Source of the DNA: Micromussa lordhowensis
Lineage: Eukaryota > Cnidaria > Anthozoa > Scleractinia > Lobophylliidae
Assembly (NCBI GenBank): GCA_964020085.1
Contig: OZ026606.1
Location: forward strand, 16,072,080-16,136,079
Reading direction: 5' to 3'
DNA: 64,000 bases
The position numbers and the translations under genes were made by a program. This document shows, in pieces, positions 43,772 to 55,584 of this stretch. Positions within the stretch are counted from its first letter, which is position 1; every line of letters starts with the position of its first letter. Under the pieces are notes generated by a model. It ran no database searches. It saw only the letters and a list, made by a program, of their open reading frames with translations, and was not told the DNA's origin.

Positions 43772-46700
43772 TTAACATGCATAGAGCTCCATTCTCATGG
43801 ATATTCGGCTAAACCAATGTGTCGGACGGACTCGAATGTAGCGAGCTTCAATGATCGGGTTTAAGTCATGGTCAACGACTGTGTGACTGTCTGTGTTTCC
43901 CAAAAAGACCTGAGTAAAATAGAACAAACCTTAATTAATTAAGACAAAACGATATTTTCTTAGAAGGGCTAAAGTCTAACATTTATTACTGTGCATCTCG
44001 TTTTCAGTGTGGTATTAAACTCTTGTAGCGGGAAAAGGCAAACTTTTAACCTCTGCTAAGAGGGGTTACGACATGGACAACGCATCTAGAAAACTTTGGC
44101 CACGTTCTTAAAGCAATCCAGTTTAATTCTTCTCAGTCTTAGATACTGTTTAATTTCGGTATTTTTAAGAGGAGATAAACAAACTAACACTCGAGATCCC
44201 ATGACTCGTGATCCTGTGACTTGTGATCCCGTGACTCGAGATCCCATGACTCGAGATCCCATGAGTCGAAAGCCTATCACGTGATCCTGACCCTAGATCA
44301 ACTCGAACTCGAGAGTTTGTATATCTGAGAGCCTTTTTGTCCATCCAGTTAAAACATCGTGGCATAGCAACAATTTTTTTCCTGAATACACACATTACGT
44401 GTTTTCAATTTTTGTAAATAAGAAGATGATGAAGTCATCAGGTTATATAGTCCACTTACTGATAGTGTATTGTTTCTCGAGCTTCCAAGGGAGTCAAGGT
44501 TAAAATTGGTTCTAGAACAACTGAGTCCGGAGATTTCACTGGTAAAATTGAAACAAATCCAAGTGAAGCGGGATCCCACGTTACGAATAGTTGTCTCCAG
44601 AGTCTGCTTTGCTTACCGTGTCTGAATGATCTCCATTCCGCCTGTAAAACCTGAAGGTGTGTCCGTCTTCACCATAATCTAGCTTGTATTTTTTTACCCA
44701 CTGTGGGTAATCACTTCTTCCTTGTGTTGCTATTCCAGTTATTCTTGTCGTTTGCTGAAGATCCACCTGCAGCCACTGATTGAGGTCATTGTTCAGTGCC
44801 GCCCATCCAACGTTATTTCGCAACCTGGCCAGGTGAAAGTTATAAACGGGACTGTACGTTGATGAGGCGCTTATCCACGAGTCAGGGATAGCGCCATTTT
44901 CCATACCAAGAGGTACTGGTCGCTCTGAGGGAAAAAAATGTGGTTAGCTCTTTTAAAAACAAATGCCTTAATTCATAAGGCGCCAGACTTTCTACATTTC
45001 CCTCGTGTTCTCAAATGCCCGTCGTGTTATCACAGTGTCATACACGGCTTAGACTTCTTTATTTGTTAAATATAAAACATGGGTTTTTGACCAATCGGAG
45101 CGCGCGCAGGGTCCTATCTATATTATAATGAGGTGTATTTAACATCTGAGAATGTTTTATTGTTACCTACTAAGGAAGGCAACCTTGTTAACTCCCTAAA
45201 CTAAAGTTTTATCACCCGCTTTCTCGCATTGCCTGCCGGTATGTCTTGTGGTACAGCTGCATGTCCTTATGATCTTCATCTACATTCCTTCAAAGTTATT
45301 TTTGGCGGATGGGGAAGATTTTGAATTCCTCCGCCAGTTTGATTTTGCACCTCCGCAGAACTTTGTTAGCTGAGTTGATACGAAACCGTGTATGTATAAA
45401 ACGAGTTAAAACAACGAATCTCAGTCTTGTTAAAGACTGATATATGAAACAGGAGAGACCGTGTTTTACCAGATCTCCAAACACCGGAGGACAGGTGAAA
45501 ATACAACGTGCAGTGGAGTTAGTACCCTTTTCGTATCAAATTAGTTCTGAGCAAGTTGCGTAAAGATATTTGAGAAATTACCTCCGCAGTTTTTTCCACA
45601 CCAGCCCTCCTTGCATTTACAATTGAAGACACTCGACTCTTCAATGTACTTGCATGCGCCTGCATTCAAACATCCGGTCAGTTGACAGTCGTGCTGCAGG
45701 CAAACAAAAGGAAAATTCAACAGAATTTTTCTTTACTCGAGGCGATTGTTGTTTCATTTCTGTAGAACCTTATAAGTTCAAGTTTAAGTTTAATAATGCT
45801 TTGTCATGCTAATATATGTACAATAGAAATAAAATTACAAAGACATGACAGGAGAATAGTTGGGGGAAACTAAATTCCCATACTAAGAATATTCTCCTCG
45901 ATTAAATATCTATAAAAATTAAAATTAAAAAAAAGAGACAAAAAAAAGAAAGCTAACCAAACGAATCACACCTTATTTTAAAATTGACACAAATGATTTA
46001 AAAGATAGGATTTAAAACTACTCAATGAAGACGCATGCATAATGTTTGATAGAATACTATTCCAGTCCGTTATGTAGCCATTAAAAATGAAAATTTAAAA
46101 TAATTCGTACGTGTTTTCTTAGGTCTTATCTTAAAATTATGGTTCCTGCGCGTTTTCGATAAAACTTTAAAATCAAAAAACATATGAGGATCTGTGTCAC
46201 AATGTTCGAAAATAATCTTGTACATCTGAACTAAGCAGATAAACTTCCTTCGTATCTCGAGCGAAGGCCATTTCAAGACTCCAAGTCTCTCCTGATATTC
46301 TTTCTCTGAGCCGCAAATAACTCGAGTAGCTCGCCTCTGTACTTACTCTACACTTTTGATGTGCTTCACTAAGTAGGGATTCCAGACCTGAAAACCATAT
46401 TCAAAAATTGGACGTACTAAAGTCTTATATGCTGTCGAGACTCCTTCAGTATTGTGTGAACCAAACGTTCTCCTTATGAACCTTATGAACACGGCAAGCT
46501 TATTAAACCTACTTAAATGACCTACATGTAGCAAACACTCGTTCTGTAGATGAGTAGTGGAGCGGGAAAATAATCCTGATCGTTGTCTCCATCAGTATTG
46601 CTATATATTTATAGTGTATTTGGCAATCGTGAGAATTTGTGCGGGCAATTAATGATTTACACTATGAAAATATTTGAAAGAATCGATCTAATGTAAAAAT

Positions 46701-47171
46701 TAGTACAAATCTTTTCCAGAAGTAAATTAAACCATTTTTAAGCAGTTGAGAGTATTTGGCAGTGTTTTCATATTTAAAGCAAAACACAAAGCATTTTCTT
46801 ACCTTCATGTCGTAAAATTGAGTGTAAACTGCTTCTTGATCGTACTCTAGTTCTATTCCTTTTATATGCTGGATTGACAGCAATGCGCCCATTTTGTTCA
46901 ACTCACAAACTCCTTCAGTTTCGTCCAAACTGGAAACTTTGCGGAAATTTGTTGAAACGCATGCAGGGTTTCTTTGACACTTCAAGCCACAAGATACCAG
47001 GCTGGCAGAGTGAAATGTGCTGAAGGTGAAGCCTTTAAGCCGACGATGATTACGAGTTATTACTGGACGAGACAGAGAGTTTTCATCCCAAGCAATTGCT
47101 GGAGATGTAAGGATTTTACACAAAAATACCACAAGGACGAAACGTATAGAAATCATAGTGAGCTTGTACAT
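43772..47171 (-). CDS. Secreted PAN/Apple - EGF-like - F5/8 type C (discoidin) protein, 308 aa
   Basis: Model (minus strand): exon 1 47171-46803, exon 2 45693-45582, exon 3 44924-44617, exon 4 43909-43772. All introns have GT/AG ends and phases agree. Exon 1 encodes a signal peptide (hydrophobic RFVLVVFLCKILTSPAIA) and a PAN/Apple-type domain (SCGLKCQRNPACVSTNF, VCELNKMGA, QFYDMK). Exon 2 is an EGF-like module with seven cysteines, one more than usual. Exons 3-4 make one ~147-residue discoidin domain with the family landmarks WLQVDLQQTTRITGIATQGR, WVKKYKLDYGEDG and the terminal RYIRVRP...RMELYAC. No membrane segment follows, so the product should be secreted; such proteins bind carbohydrates, lipids or matrix. 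A relic of a second EGF exon lies in intron 2 (about 45215-45275), and a LINE fragment in intron 1. A decayed paralogue is at 50.5-56.7 kb. Confidence 0.87.
44190..44276. repeat. 15 bp tandem repeat
   Basis: Five to six units of 'catgactcgagatcc' with variants (cgtgactcgag, tgtgacttgtg), inside intron 3 of the PAN-EGF-discoidin gene. Because the unit is a multiple of three, it reads as a five-residue repeat on either strand (MTRDP / MGSRV); this is not evidence of coding. Confidence 0.9.
45215..45275 (-). pseudogene. Relic of a second EGF exon
   Basis: The minus strand reads CSCTTRHTGRQCEKAG, ending near a possible donor. It aligns with the C-terminal half of the intact-looking EGF exon of the paralogous locus (54579-54460, CSCTRRYTGLQCEKG). 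The N-terminal half and the acceptor are not recognisable here. It sits in intron 2 at the position expected for that exon, so the functional gene has lost its second EGF module. Confidence 0.7.
45770..46534 (-). mobile_element. 5'-truncated LINE: reverse transcriptase C-terminus and 3' UTR
   Basis: The minus strand 46534-46070 encodes, with frameshifts, the C-terminal part of a non-LTR RT ORF: FIRRTFGSHNTEGVSTAYKT, LVRPIFEYGFQVWNPYLVKH, then a frame change and SLEIRRKFICLVQMYKIIFE. A TTTAAGTTTAA-type AT-rich 3' region runs to about 45770. It lies in intron 1 of the PAN-EGF-discoidin gene in the same orientation. The catalytic domain is absent and the copy is dead. Confidence 0.85.
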
Positions 47172-48169
47172 TGGCTGTATACGAACATCTTAAGCTACAT
47201 GTGAGTTAACAATGAATGCAAGAAACTCGGTTTTGGATACTCTGCCCCTGAGAACCCTATTATATTATTATTGTTATTATTAAGTTAGTGTGCTGATAAG
47301 CAATGTTTGACACAAGCGTTATGGTAACAAGAGAAATCAAATTAAACTTAGGGCAAACTATGAAGTTTATATCCCATTTCTTTAAATACAGAAACACTGA
47401 ACAAACTAAATATTTTATTAGCTATAAAGTTCCTTTTCAGGTTTAGTAAACAATGCCACAATGATATCTTTTAAGGCCTTTTGCGTCCTTTGGTGCAATT
47501 AATTTCGCAGACAATTTATACTGAAGAGATTGGACAAGACGTTGAATTTTTGTAAGAGAACAATTCAACAATGATTAAAGGTAACAATGATTGTAAAAGG
47601 TAACAATGATTTCCTTCGCTTCGCGAAGTAAAGCTGTTTATTTTCATGTCCTGTTGTTTACATCCGTCCTACAACAAACAAATTCAAGGTAAAAGTAAAG
47701 ATTATTGATATTGTTTTGGAGACACATGGACAAACTGGGGAGATTTTCCCAGCCAGCCTTCTGTCTTGCATGATGCCTGCTGTTACGCAAACGTCTTAAA
47801 CAAAGAAAACGCGAAGTAGTTCTCGAACTTGATGAACTCCGCTGACCCGACTTCAGACAAGTAGAAGTTACTCCTCAAAACCATCTTAATCAAGTTTTGT
47901 ATTTCAACCAACTAAACATTTGCTCATTCTCAGTGTCGTTGTAGAGTCGGTGTACATAGTATTAATCTTTGGATTTTAAGATTGAGGTTTTAAATCCATT
48001 TATAACTGAACATGAGAGATGTTGCACGTCACTGGTAATATGGGTGTGAGGGCATCTTGACATATCTTTTCAAGTTTGTCACTCGTAATCTTCCCCAGCT
48101 AACCATACCAATCTTAACCATGTAACTTTGTTTATAGACAACACTATTATTTTGAATAAAAGGGATAAG

Positions 48170-48190
<21 letters not shown>
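47172..48190. other. Non-coding stretch upstream of the PAN-EGF-discoidin gene
   Basis: This must contain the promoter of the gene that starts at 47171, but I see no convincing TATA or initiator. The segment 47735-47860 resembles 40340-40500 and is probably a dispersed repeat. Otherwise nothing recognisable. Confidence 0.4.
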
Positions 48191-48201
<11 letters not shown>

Positions 48202-48595
48202 GAGTATTACAAGATCATTTGGTTTTATCAACTGAGTTGATAATGTGAATTGACTACCGTAAAGAGATTCGAAAGCTGACGTTTCGATCGTTAGCCCATA
48301 GTCGGAGCGAATTGAGAAATTGTGGGTTGTATGTGGTTTAGTTAGTTGAATGAAAAGCGTTCGTTGATACCGTGACGATTAAGAGTGTCGATTTGAAAAC
48401 TAAATTTTTTTTCCAGAGGTTTGCGGCTTTCCGTGCTTCCTTGATGTAAGGGAAGGCCGCAGACTGCCATATGTTGCTTAGAATGATTGGGGAGATTTAA
48501 GTGTCTCGCGACCGGTTTAGATGCATTTTCGTCGCCTTTCTCTACGTCACGAAGGTGTTCTCGGAATCGGTCGCCCAGTCGTCTCCCTGTTTGAG
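48190..48595 (-). mobile_element. Penelope-like retroelement, 3' fragment
   Basis: The minus strand 48590-48355 reads GRRLGDRFREHLRDVEKGDE, then SKPVARHLNLPNHSKQHMAV, then GINERFSFN and a stop: the C-terminal GIY-YIG region of the same PLE family as at 8.1/11.7 kb, uninterrupted here. Downstream, 48270-48310 contains 'gaaagctgacgtttcgatcg' and 'ttagcccatagtcggagcga', the sequence that typically trails these elements. The 5' side is truncated. This copy gives the unsplit reference for the transposon nest. Confidence 0.85.
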
Positions 48596-48599
48596 ATTT

Positions 48600-50543
48600 G
48601 AGATTTCCAGTTATATTTTAAAGCCAAAACACAACTCCTTTGAAGTTGGTTTATCATGTAAGAGGTCATAAACTAAAAGAAAGTTCGAGAAATGTTTTTC
48701 TCATTCTCACTAATTATTTCTTAATTTTACATGAAGGGAGTCATAACTTTTTTTTTGGTGCTATTTTAATATCTGATCTTAATTAGCAGAGATTTTTTAC
48801 AATTGTACTCCTCAGCTTTCTCCATAGTTTTATTTTCGAAAAAAAAAGAATAATCAAACCCTCGACAAAGTGCTGCTCCAAATTTCCAAACACCTTGAAG
48901 TTCGTCAAAGTGTCTTACTCGGCGTTTGGAAATGTGTAAGATTTTATTTGCCGACTAGGGTGTAGAGACCTGGCACGCGTATCCATCTGTCTCTATCGTG
49001 TCCAATCTTTATCTACGAGGCTCGATTTCCAGCCACTCTGGGAGTCCAGTTGATCCTCCTCCCAGCGGTGTGGTGTAGTGCTTCGAACGCAGGCTCACAA
49101 AACGGCTGGAAATCGACCATTCTCCTTCTTTCTTCGGTTTCTTATTATTTTTTAGGTATCTCAACCTAACGAAACCAGTATCACATATGGGATGCGTCTT
49201 TTTGGCAAATTGAATATCATTTTACCCTGGAAGAATATCTCTCAATTTGTTTCTGTAGAAGTCACCGGCATCATTCATTGATGTCGTTGTTGCTTGTTGC
49301 TTTCTTTATGGAAATGGTTAAATTTTTTACAATGATCCGCTTTTAGCTTACTTGCTCTGTTTCATTGCCAGGCAATAAACACTATGACCGTCTCATTATG
49401 ACTTTGCTTAGCTTTTAGAGGAGAGAAACATTGTATTTGTCTGTGCACCACCCCTTGATGTTCTTGAGAGTCCGTCCGCGGTGTATACTTGTGACTGTCC
49501 AGAAAACCTGTAACAAGGATAAATGACAGCTTCAAGAGTTTTGCCGATTGTTTTGAATTGACAGTAAAAGCTATCAAAGTAGTTCAAGATCCTACCATCA
49601 CGCTATCTTTATCAACTATTGTCTCTGTGCAGAGAAAACCAAACCTGACCGTGTCTTTAGCTTTGTAGACTGCTGACAGTCTGCTTGCTTTTTTTCTCTC
49701 GAAGTCAAGCTGGACGTATGAGACGAGAAGCTTTTTGGCTTAAAAGGGATTGAGACGAGACATGGACGCGGTACTAACGAGCAAAATAAAAACGCCAAAC
49801 ACCCTTTCGTCCATACCACCCTTAATTTTGTGATCATACTCGCGGATTAACACTCTTTGGAACCTAGGCGTCGACTGCCAGCAGTCTATTATCTTCACCG
49901 CCCTACTCCTTCGCCCGCTCAACGCCACGTCATCATGTGCCTCATTCGTTTTATTCAACTACAAATCAAGCGCTTTTTTGTGTGTTCAGAGAGTACAGTG
50001 ACGGGCTGAATATTTGCGGGGGAACATCCCGAACAAAGACTGGGAACAGGCAAGTGGTTCTGGTCTCCAGATCCGTCCGTGTCTTGTTAGGCGCAAGTGG
50101 GTCTGGGACTATTGGCTAAATTCTTGGGCCAACTCAACCTTGGTTTCATTCCCGAAACTATCCACTGGATGAACTTTTAAAACCTTCCATAACAGCACCA
50201 AAAGACATTTACAAATTTTAACAACAGAAATTTAAAAGAAAAGTAAAATTCTGGTGGGAAGAAATGTAGCAAGAATCAAAACGCATGTGTATAGCCATTG
50301 TTCTGCTCATTAAACCTTTTGTTGCCGTTGCCATCGTGGCTTGCTAAAACTCCCTTAATTATCGTTTGTACCGTTATATTCAGAGACTTGGCCAATTAAA
50401 GGAGGAAAAAATATCTTGGGATATTCCACAAAGAGTTAAAAGTTGGGCTCGGCTCTTTTTACTCCCTCACAAATGTGGTAAGCTATCTTAAGGAACCCCT
50501 AATCATTTTACAGTGCCATACGTTTTTCTCCAGTAATCTCACC
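48600..50543. other. Non-coding stretch
   Basis: No gene recognised. Several 60-75 codon open frames on both strands (49362-50119) have no family resemblance or splice context. Phrases 'atttccaaacaccttgaagt' and 'cggcgtttggaaatg' (48890-48945) form a weak inverted pair. Confidence 0.4.
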
Positions 50544-50679
50544 CTAGCAAGTATAGAGGTCCAATCTCATGGATATGTGTCTGTGCCATTGAGTCGTACG
50601 GACTCGAATGTAGGGCTTCAATGACCGGGTTCAAGTCATGATAAACAACTGAATCCGAGTCTGTGTTTCACTTGAAAAT
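50544..50679 (-). pseudogene. Broken discoidin exon 4 (paralogue)
   Basis: Aligned with the intact exon 43909-43772, this exon keeps its acceptor and its terminal stop but is 136 nt instead of 138. The fourth codon is TGA where the functional copy has GGA, and a 2 bp loss just after the segment NPVIEA shifts the frame before the conserved IRVR segment. Either lesion alone would remove the end of the discoidin domain. Confidence 0.9.
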
Positions 50680-51529
50680 CTGGATGAAGGAGAAAACAGC
50701 CGATCATTACATATTCAAACTGTACTTTCATATTATCTTGATTATTTTAAAGACTCAGTGTCAGGATCTTTGCACGGCCGGAAGAGGTTCTATTTCGGAC
50801 CAATTTTGTTTATGACGGTATCATCTGTTCAGCTATATACTACTGTTTTCAGAATTGTTAAAGTCTGAAATTAGGAAGCTTAACCTATGACGACGGTGAC
50901 GCCAAGGACGATACTTTGTAAAAAATGTATTTATATTTTACCTTCGAATTTCGTATTTGTCTTGATCAGTTCACCAATCGGTCTAAAAACCTGCTGAGAC
51001 TAAATATGTAAAGCCAGTGATCAATTCCTAAAGAAAATAGGTCTGGCTCACGCTCTCCAAAAGACGCAAAACCTGGTCATTTTACGTTGTTTTTTTTTGG
51101 AGAGGACGGCTACGAAATGTAAAAAGACTTACAACGCACGTGCACAGCTATGGTTCTGCTTATTGAACCTTTTTTTCCACAACGGTCTCGTTGCCGCTGC
51201 CCTTGTTGTTTGTAGAAGCTCTCCAACCGTTTTAACGAGCTTGATGCATGTTAAGTATAAGTTATTTGCTACCTTTTTCATTTTGTGGGTAAATGAAAAT
51301 TACATTACGTGTGTACTTTGGATCTTGATTTCCTGATTGGGTATATTTAGTTCCAAGTTGTGTTTTGCTGATCCACATTCAACACTCAGAATAGACTTTT
51401 CATTTACATTCATTATTTCCTTATTATCTAACATGATGAACGCGGTGTTCGAAACGTCACGAAGCAGGAAAGTGGACAAATGTGATTCTACGTCAAAAGA
51501 GAAACCTGAACAAAACTAGTGAATCATAC

Positions 51530-51861
51530 CGTGTCTGAATGATCTCCATTTTGCCTGTACAACGTGAAGGTGCGTTCGTCTTCACCGTACTGCAGCTTGT
51601 ATTGTTTAACCCACTGTCTGGACGCGTTCCTCCCTTGTGTCGCTATACCTGTTACTCTTGTCGTTTGTTGAAGATCCACTTGTAGCCACAGATTGGTATC
51701 GCTCCTTCTAGCTGACCAGCTTCCAGTCTTTCCTCTGCTTGCTTTGAAATGTAACCTGGCCTGCTGGGTAGCGTGATTCAGGAAGCCGGTATAAACTGCG
51801 GACGCGCTTATCTGCGAGTCAAGGACTGGGCCGTTTTCCATACCCAGGGGTACTGGGCACA
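51530..51861 (-). pseudogene. Discoidin (F5/8 type C) exon 3 of the paralogue, intact frame
   Basis: 332 nt, 110 codons plus two phase bases, with acceptor (acag) and donor (gtatga). Landmarks: CPVPLGMENGPVLDSQISAS, LWLQVDLQQTTRVTGIATQG, WVKQYKLQYGEDERTFTLYR. It is eight codons longer than the functional exon, with the extra residues in the loop around HFKASRGKTGSWSARRSD. The frame is undamaged although the exons around it are broken. Confidence 0.88.
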
Positions 51862-52816
51862 CTGTATGAATGATTAAAATGCCAAGTTCCGTAAATGACG
51901 TCACACCTATAGTTCATCTGAAATACATTTACTAACCCATTGACTCCGGGCGCCCGTTTCTCGAAGGTCCCGAAAAGTTTTCGGACCCGGAAAGCCATTG
52001 CAAAATCTCCAACCTTATGATTACAGAGCTGTTTTAAGCTATGAACAGAAGGTCTCTTCATACAAGAAGTTTCATTCGTATACACCTCTCTGTTTTTAGA
52101 TACAGATTAATTGAAAATGGCTTCTCGGCCAGGAGCTTTTTGCCAAAAACGCATTGTTTGGAAGTTTGGAGATTTTCAGCCTGGATATGAGCCAAATTTC
52201 TTTCCACTTTGCTGGGACATACGCAGAAATCAAAATTTCAAGTTTTGGCACGACGAAGAGACCTACGTCTTTAGGCTTTTCGATTTTTTTTAATTGTTTG
52301 GGGTTTTTTTGGCTTTCCTTTTTTCCTATGCTTTTTTTTAGCTTCTACTGGGCTTGCTTCCAGTTCAAAAATTTCTGAGAAAGCATCATCGACACGGGCT
52401 ATTTTTACTATGGCAAAGTAGCTAAGTGCAGTCGCAGGAAATTCTGCTGCGAGTTTCTCACTCAAATTTCTGAGCATTTTCGTGTATATCTCGGGCTTCA
52501 TTGAGCCGATCACTCTGATCTGGTTATCATTGGAAAGCAATTTTCCTCCTTCAGAACTTGAATTTTGATGATGCCAATTTTGGTCAAAGGTGATGACGTC
52601 AGAAGTGGAAGCCGGCACAGGAGTCAATTCGTTAAATTCATTCAGAAACTTTGTTGATTATCTTTTACGCACCTGTCAAGAGAGGACTGTTTTAAGGCCG
52701 CTGGTCTCTCCCCCATCTGCAGTCGTCTGAGCAAGTTATAATTAATTGAACAAGTTTTTTTACGATTCAGTTACTTTTCCCTATGCACAATATTTGAAAG
52801 GGAGGAGGGGGGAGGG
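51862..52816. other. Mostly non-coding; one 118-codon frame of unknown status
   Basis: A minus-strand frame at 52627-52271 begins MTPVPASTSDVITFDQNW and ends in a lysine-rich low-complexity tail produced by a T-rich tract (52285-52345). A shorter plus-strand frame (52117-52293) overlaps its end. I recognise neither; both may be repeat-derived. Confidence 0.3.
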
Positions 52817-54055
52817 TAGTCTCCTCCGCAGCCGTTATTAGGGTCGTCACGCAACGCTTCTCCCCCACTAACGGCTGCTTAAACCCGAACCCCATTTGTT
52901 TCCGCGTATTAGCCAATCACAACATCACTCACATATTCCTGAGTCGTTCGCGCCAAGACTAATTGTCCAATGACAACTCGTGTTCTATCGGCTACTGATG
53001 GTGACGTCGCTCGAAGAAGCCTTTGTTTTGGTGTCTTCCAAGTTCAAAATCCCCACTTTAAATTATCAACAGAAGTTGGCAATTGAAAAAATAGTTCAAA
53101 TAAGAAAGATGTTTTTGTGAACCTGCTTACCGGCTTTGCAAATCTCTGATTTATCAAGCGCTTCCACTTGTGTTTGATCACACCACCAACCTTCCGGCGT
53201 CGATGTCAACTGGAAGGGGAGAACTTCCGTTCAGTTGTGCATTTGGAAAAGCGCGTAAGATCAGACCAAAGGGATGACTTTGAATCGGTGATAAGCAGGA
53301 ACACAGCGGCGTTCTGTCAGCAGAAATTGGTGTTCCCAACGCATCCGAATCTTCGTGGATGACAGAAGAAGTACAAGTGGTATCGGCAAATCGTAAGCTA
53401 ATCGTATTTGGATGCTTTTCCTCGAGGTGATGAAGTTGATGTATTTTGACACCTCTGTCGGCATTCTCGTCTGGATATAATTCTTGGCTTGCACTGTCAC
53501 GGAATATAAAAATAAATCGAAAACCATTTTCTCTTGCCTTGAAGACTTCTTCGATTTATTTTTTTTAGCTCCTTCAACTTATCCTATGCCCGATTAAATT
53601 TTATCAAACGCTGGTAGCATTTGTCCATACAGACGAACAGTTCGCTGTTTTCTGAGTAGCGACTCACGTCCACCGATAGCGAGGATCGGATGACTTCAGC
53701 AATGCCGAGTGAACTCTTTCCGAAAATGAAGATTTTGTTATTCTTGTGGGAAGCCGTCGAACAAATGAAGCACCTAGAGCTAATTTTTTAAAACTATTTT
53801 TTTGGACTTAGATCCATAGGAAATCTCTGTGATGCCTGGCAACATCTCGCGAAGGAGGCGATGAATTTACGCGGGAAACTGACGTCATTGACAAACTACT
53901 CATACATGATTGGTTTCAGAGCTAACAATAGGCAACGCGTGATTGGTGTATTCTGTAATTTTCACGTGAATTCAAAACAAAGGGAAACAAATGGGGTTCG
54001 GGAGTGGGGGAGAAGCGTTGCGTGACGACCCTAATAACGGCTGCGGAGGAGACTA
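52817..54055. mobile_element. MULE-like non-autonomous DNA transposon, 9 bp target duplication
   Basis: 1,239 bp bounded by inverted repeats. The first 53 bp, starting 'tagtctcctccgcagccg' and ending 'gcttctcccccact', are repeated in reverse complement at the right end; after a ~13 bp difference the match resumes with 'cccgaaccccatttgtttcc'. The nonamer GGGGGAGGG flanks it on both sides (52808-52816 and 54056-54064). A 9 bp duplication and long TIRs are the marks of Mutator-like elements. No transposase motif is visible; internal open frames (53168-53362 +, 53527-53261 -) are unrecognised and may be captured sequence. Confidence 0.88.
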
Positions 54056-54399
54056 GGGGGAGGGGGGGGGGGGACGTAATCTATGACGTGTTACTCGTTG
54101 AAAATGAAAGTAGTGTCCAGAGACATTTTTCCCGAATTGCGGTTAATTTAGAGGAAATAGAAGAAATATATCAAACACGAAAGATTTCATTTCCAAACAC
54201 CGAGAAAAGACTACAAAATACAACGCGTAGCGGAGTATTTTTTGTCAAACTCTGAAGAGTATGGAACTGTAGTAAAATACTGTTTCGAGTGCTTGATATA
54301 TTAAGCCATTTCCAAAAATTAGAATTCCGAATTAGTGCCGAGATTGCCGAGAATGAAGAATTAATTTGCGTGTTTTGGTCCCCTAGCCTCTGCACTAGG

Positions 54400-54579
54400 T
54401 TGGAATTTTAGGTATTTCAAAAATGACCCATTGCTTAATGACACGCAAAAATTCGTTGCACAGGCCTTTCTCACATTGCAAGCCGGTATATCTTCTGGTA
54501 CAGCTGCATTTGTGGCTCTCGGCAAGATCACTGCATGAGTCACCATTCCGACAAAGATTATGTACACAGTGGTTAACAT
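54400..54579 (-). pseudogene. EGF-like exon 2 of the paralogue
   Basis: After a good acceptor (tttttcag) the minus strand reads DVNHCVHNLCRNGDSCSDLA, then SHKCSCTRRYTGLQCEKG: six cysteines in correct EGF spacing with the G-x-x-C end. No consensus donor follows, and the frame continues into unrelated codons to a stop near 54400. Confidence 0.8.
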
Positions 54580-55472
54580 CTGAAAAAGAAATAAGATTTT
54601 CTAATGTAATACTTAAAGATGATTTCCAGTCCCTACTGCGCACTCTCGAGAGTTTGTTTGCGGTTTTTGTTTTGTTTCATGTAAGATATCACGACTACTT
54701 ACATGAGGGAAATTCAAAGTTTCAAACCAACCACCATTATAGATGCGAAGCGGTCGAGGCTTGATGAAACAACTTCGCAGCTGTAAAAATCAATAAAGCT
54801 GTTGGAAAAAGAATTTGAAAGGCCTCAAAGATAAGGAATGTGGTTTCTAACGAGTAACATCGATTCGCATTCCATCGAGTGAGCTTTATAATGCCGATAA
54901 ACATTACGGGGTGCTGAGACTGTGCAGTACGGATTGGAAATCATAAATTTTAACTTGGGTGAAGGTTATGAAAACGTTGTAAGAAAATCAGTTTTCATTT
55001 TAATACCTTTTGTGCTGTTTTAACAACAACTAGCTTTTTTACCATAAATACATACGGTGTTACAAAAGCTTTTCTAAACTAAAACTAAAACAGTAATGGT
55101 TATCGTGAAAATATAATAAGGTTATGATAAAAAGAAGAATATTGCGTAGATCAAAGCAAGATTAAATGAATTTTGCTGATTGGATATTAATATAATGGTT
55201 TGCAGAAGTCATAAGTTCGCCGGTAATTGTTTAAAATTCGGAACGATATTTTATATATTTGTTTATACTTTGTCTCTTATAATAGAGTATTTAATGCAAT
55301 ACATAAGAAATGTTTGCACCAAAAATAATGGAAAAAGTCTATAAAAGTCTCTTTCTCGTACCCAAACTTTGTAGAAATCCTAATGTAAAACCGTTCCCAA
55401 CAAGTAAGGGAAGCTCCCATACGCGTCAGTTACGAAACTCACTCCCTGCCTTCTAAACTATAAACACCACAC

Positions 55473-55584
55473 CTGCGCAATAGTTCTCACTCCAGGCCAC
55501 CTTGCTACTGCAGCTGAACACTTTGGATGCATCAATGAACTCACATGAACCCGCATTCAAGCAGGCGGTCAGCTGACAGTCGTG
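55473..55584 (-). pseudogene. Degenerate EGF-like exon 1 of the paralogue
   Basis: 112 nt, exactly the length of the functional exon 45693-45582, with acceptor (ctacag) and donor (gtgtgg). It begins HDCQLTACLNAGSCEFIDAS as expected, but the second half reads SCSSKVAWSENYC, so two of the module's cysteines are gone and the disulphide pattern cannot form normally. Confidence 0.85.

Noticed and set aside
44096..44395. Frames with MTRDPVTCDP / MGSRVMGSRV repeats
   Set aside because: Generated by a 15 bp tandem repeat within an intron.
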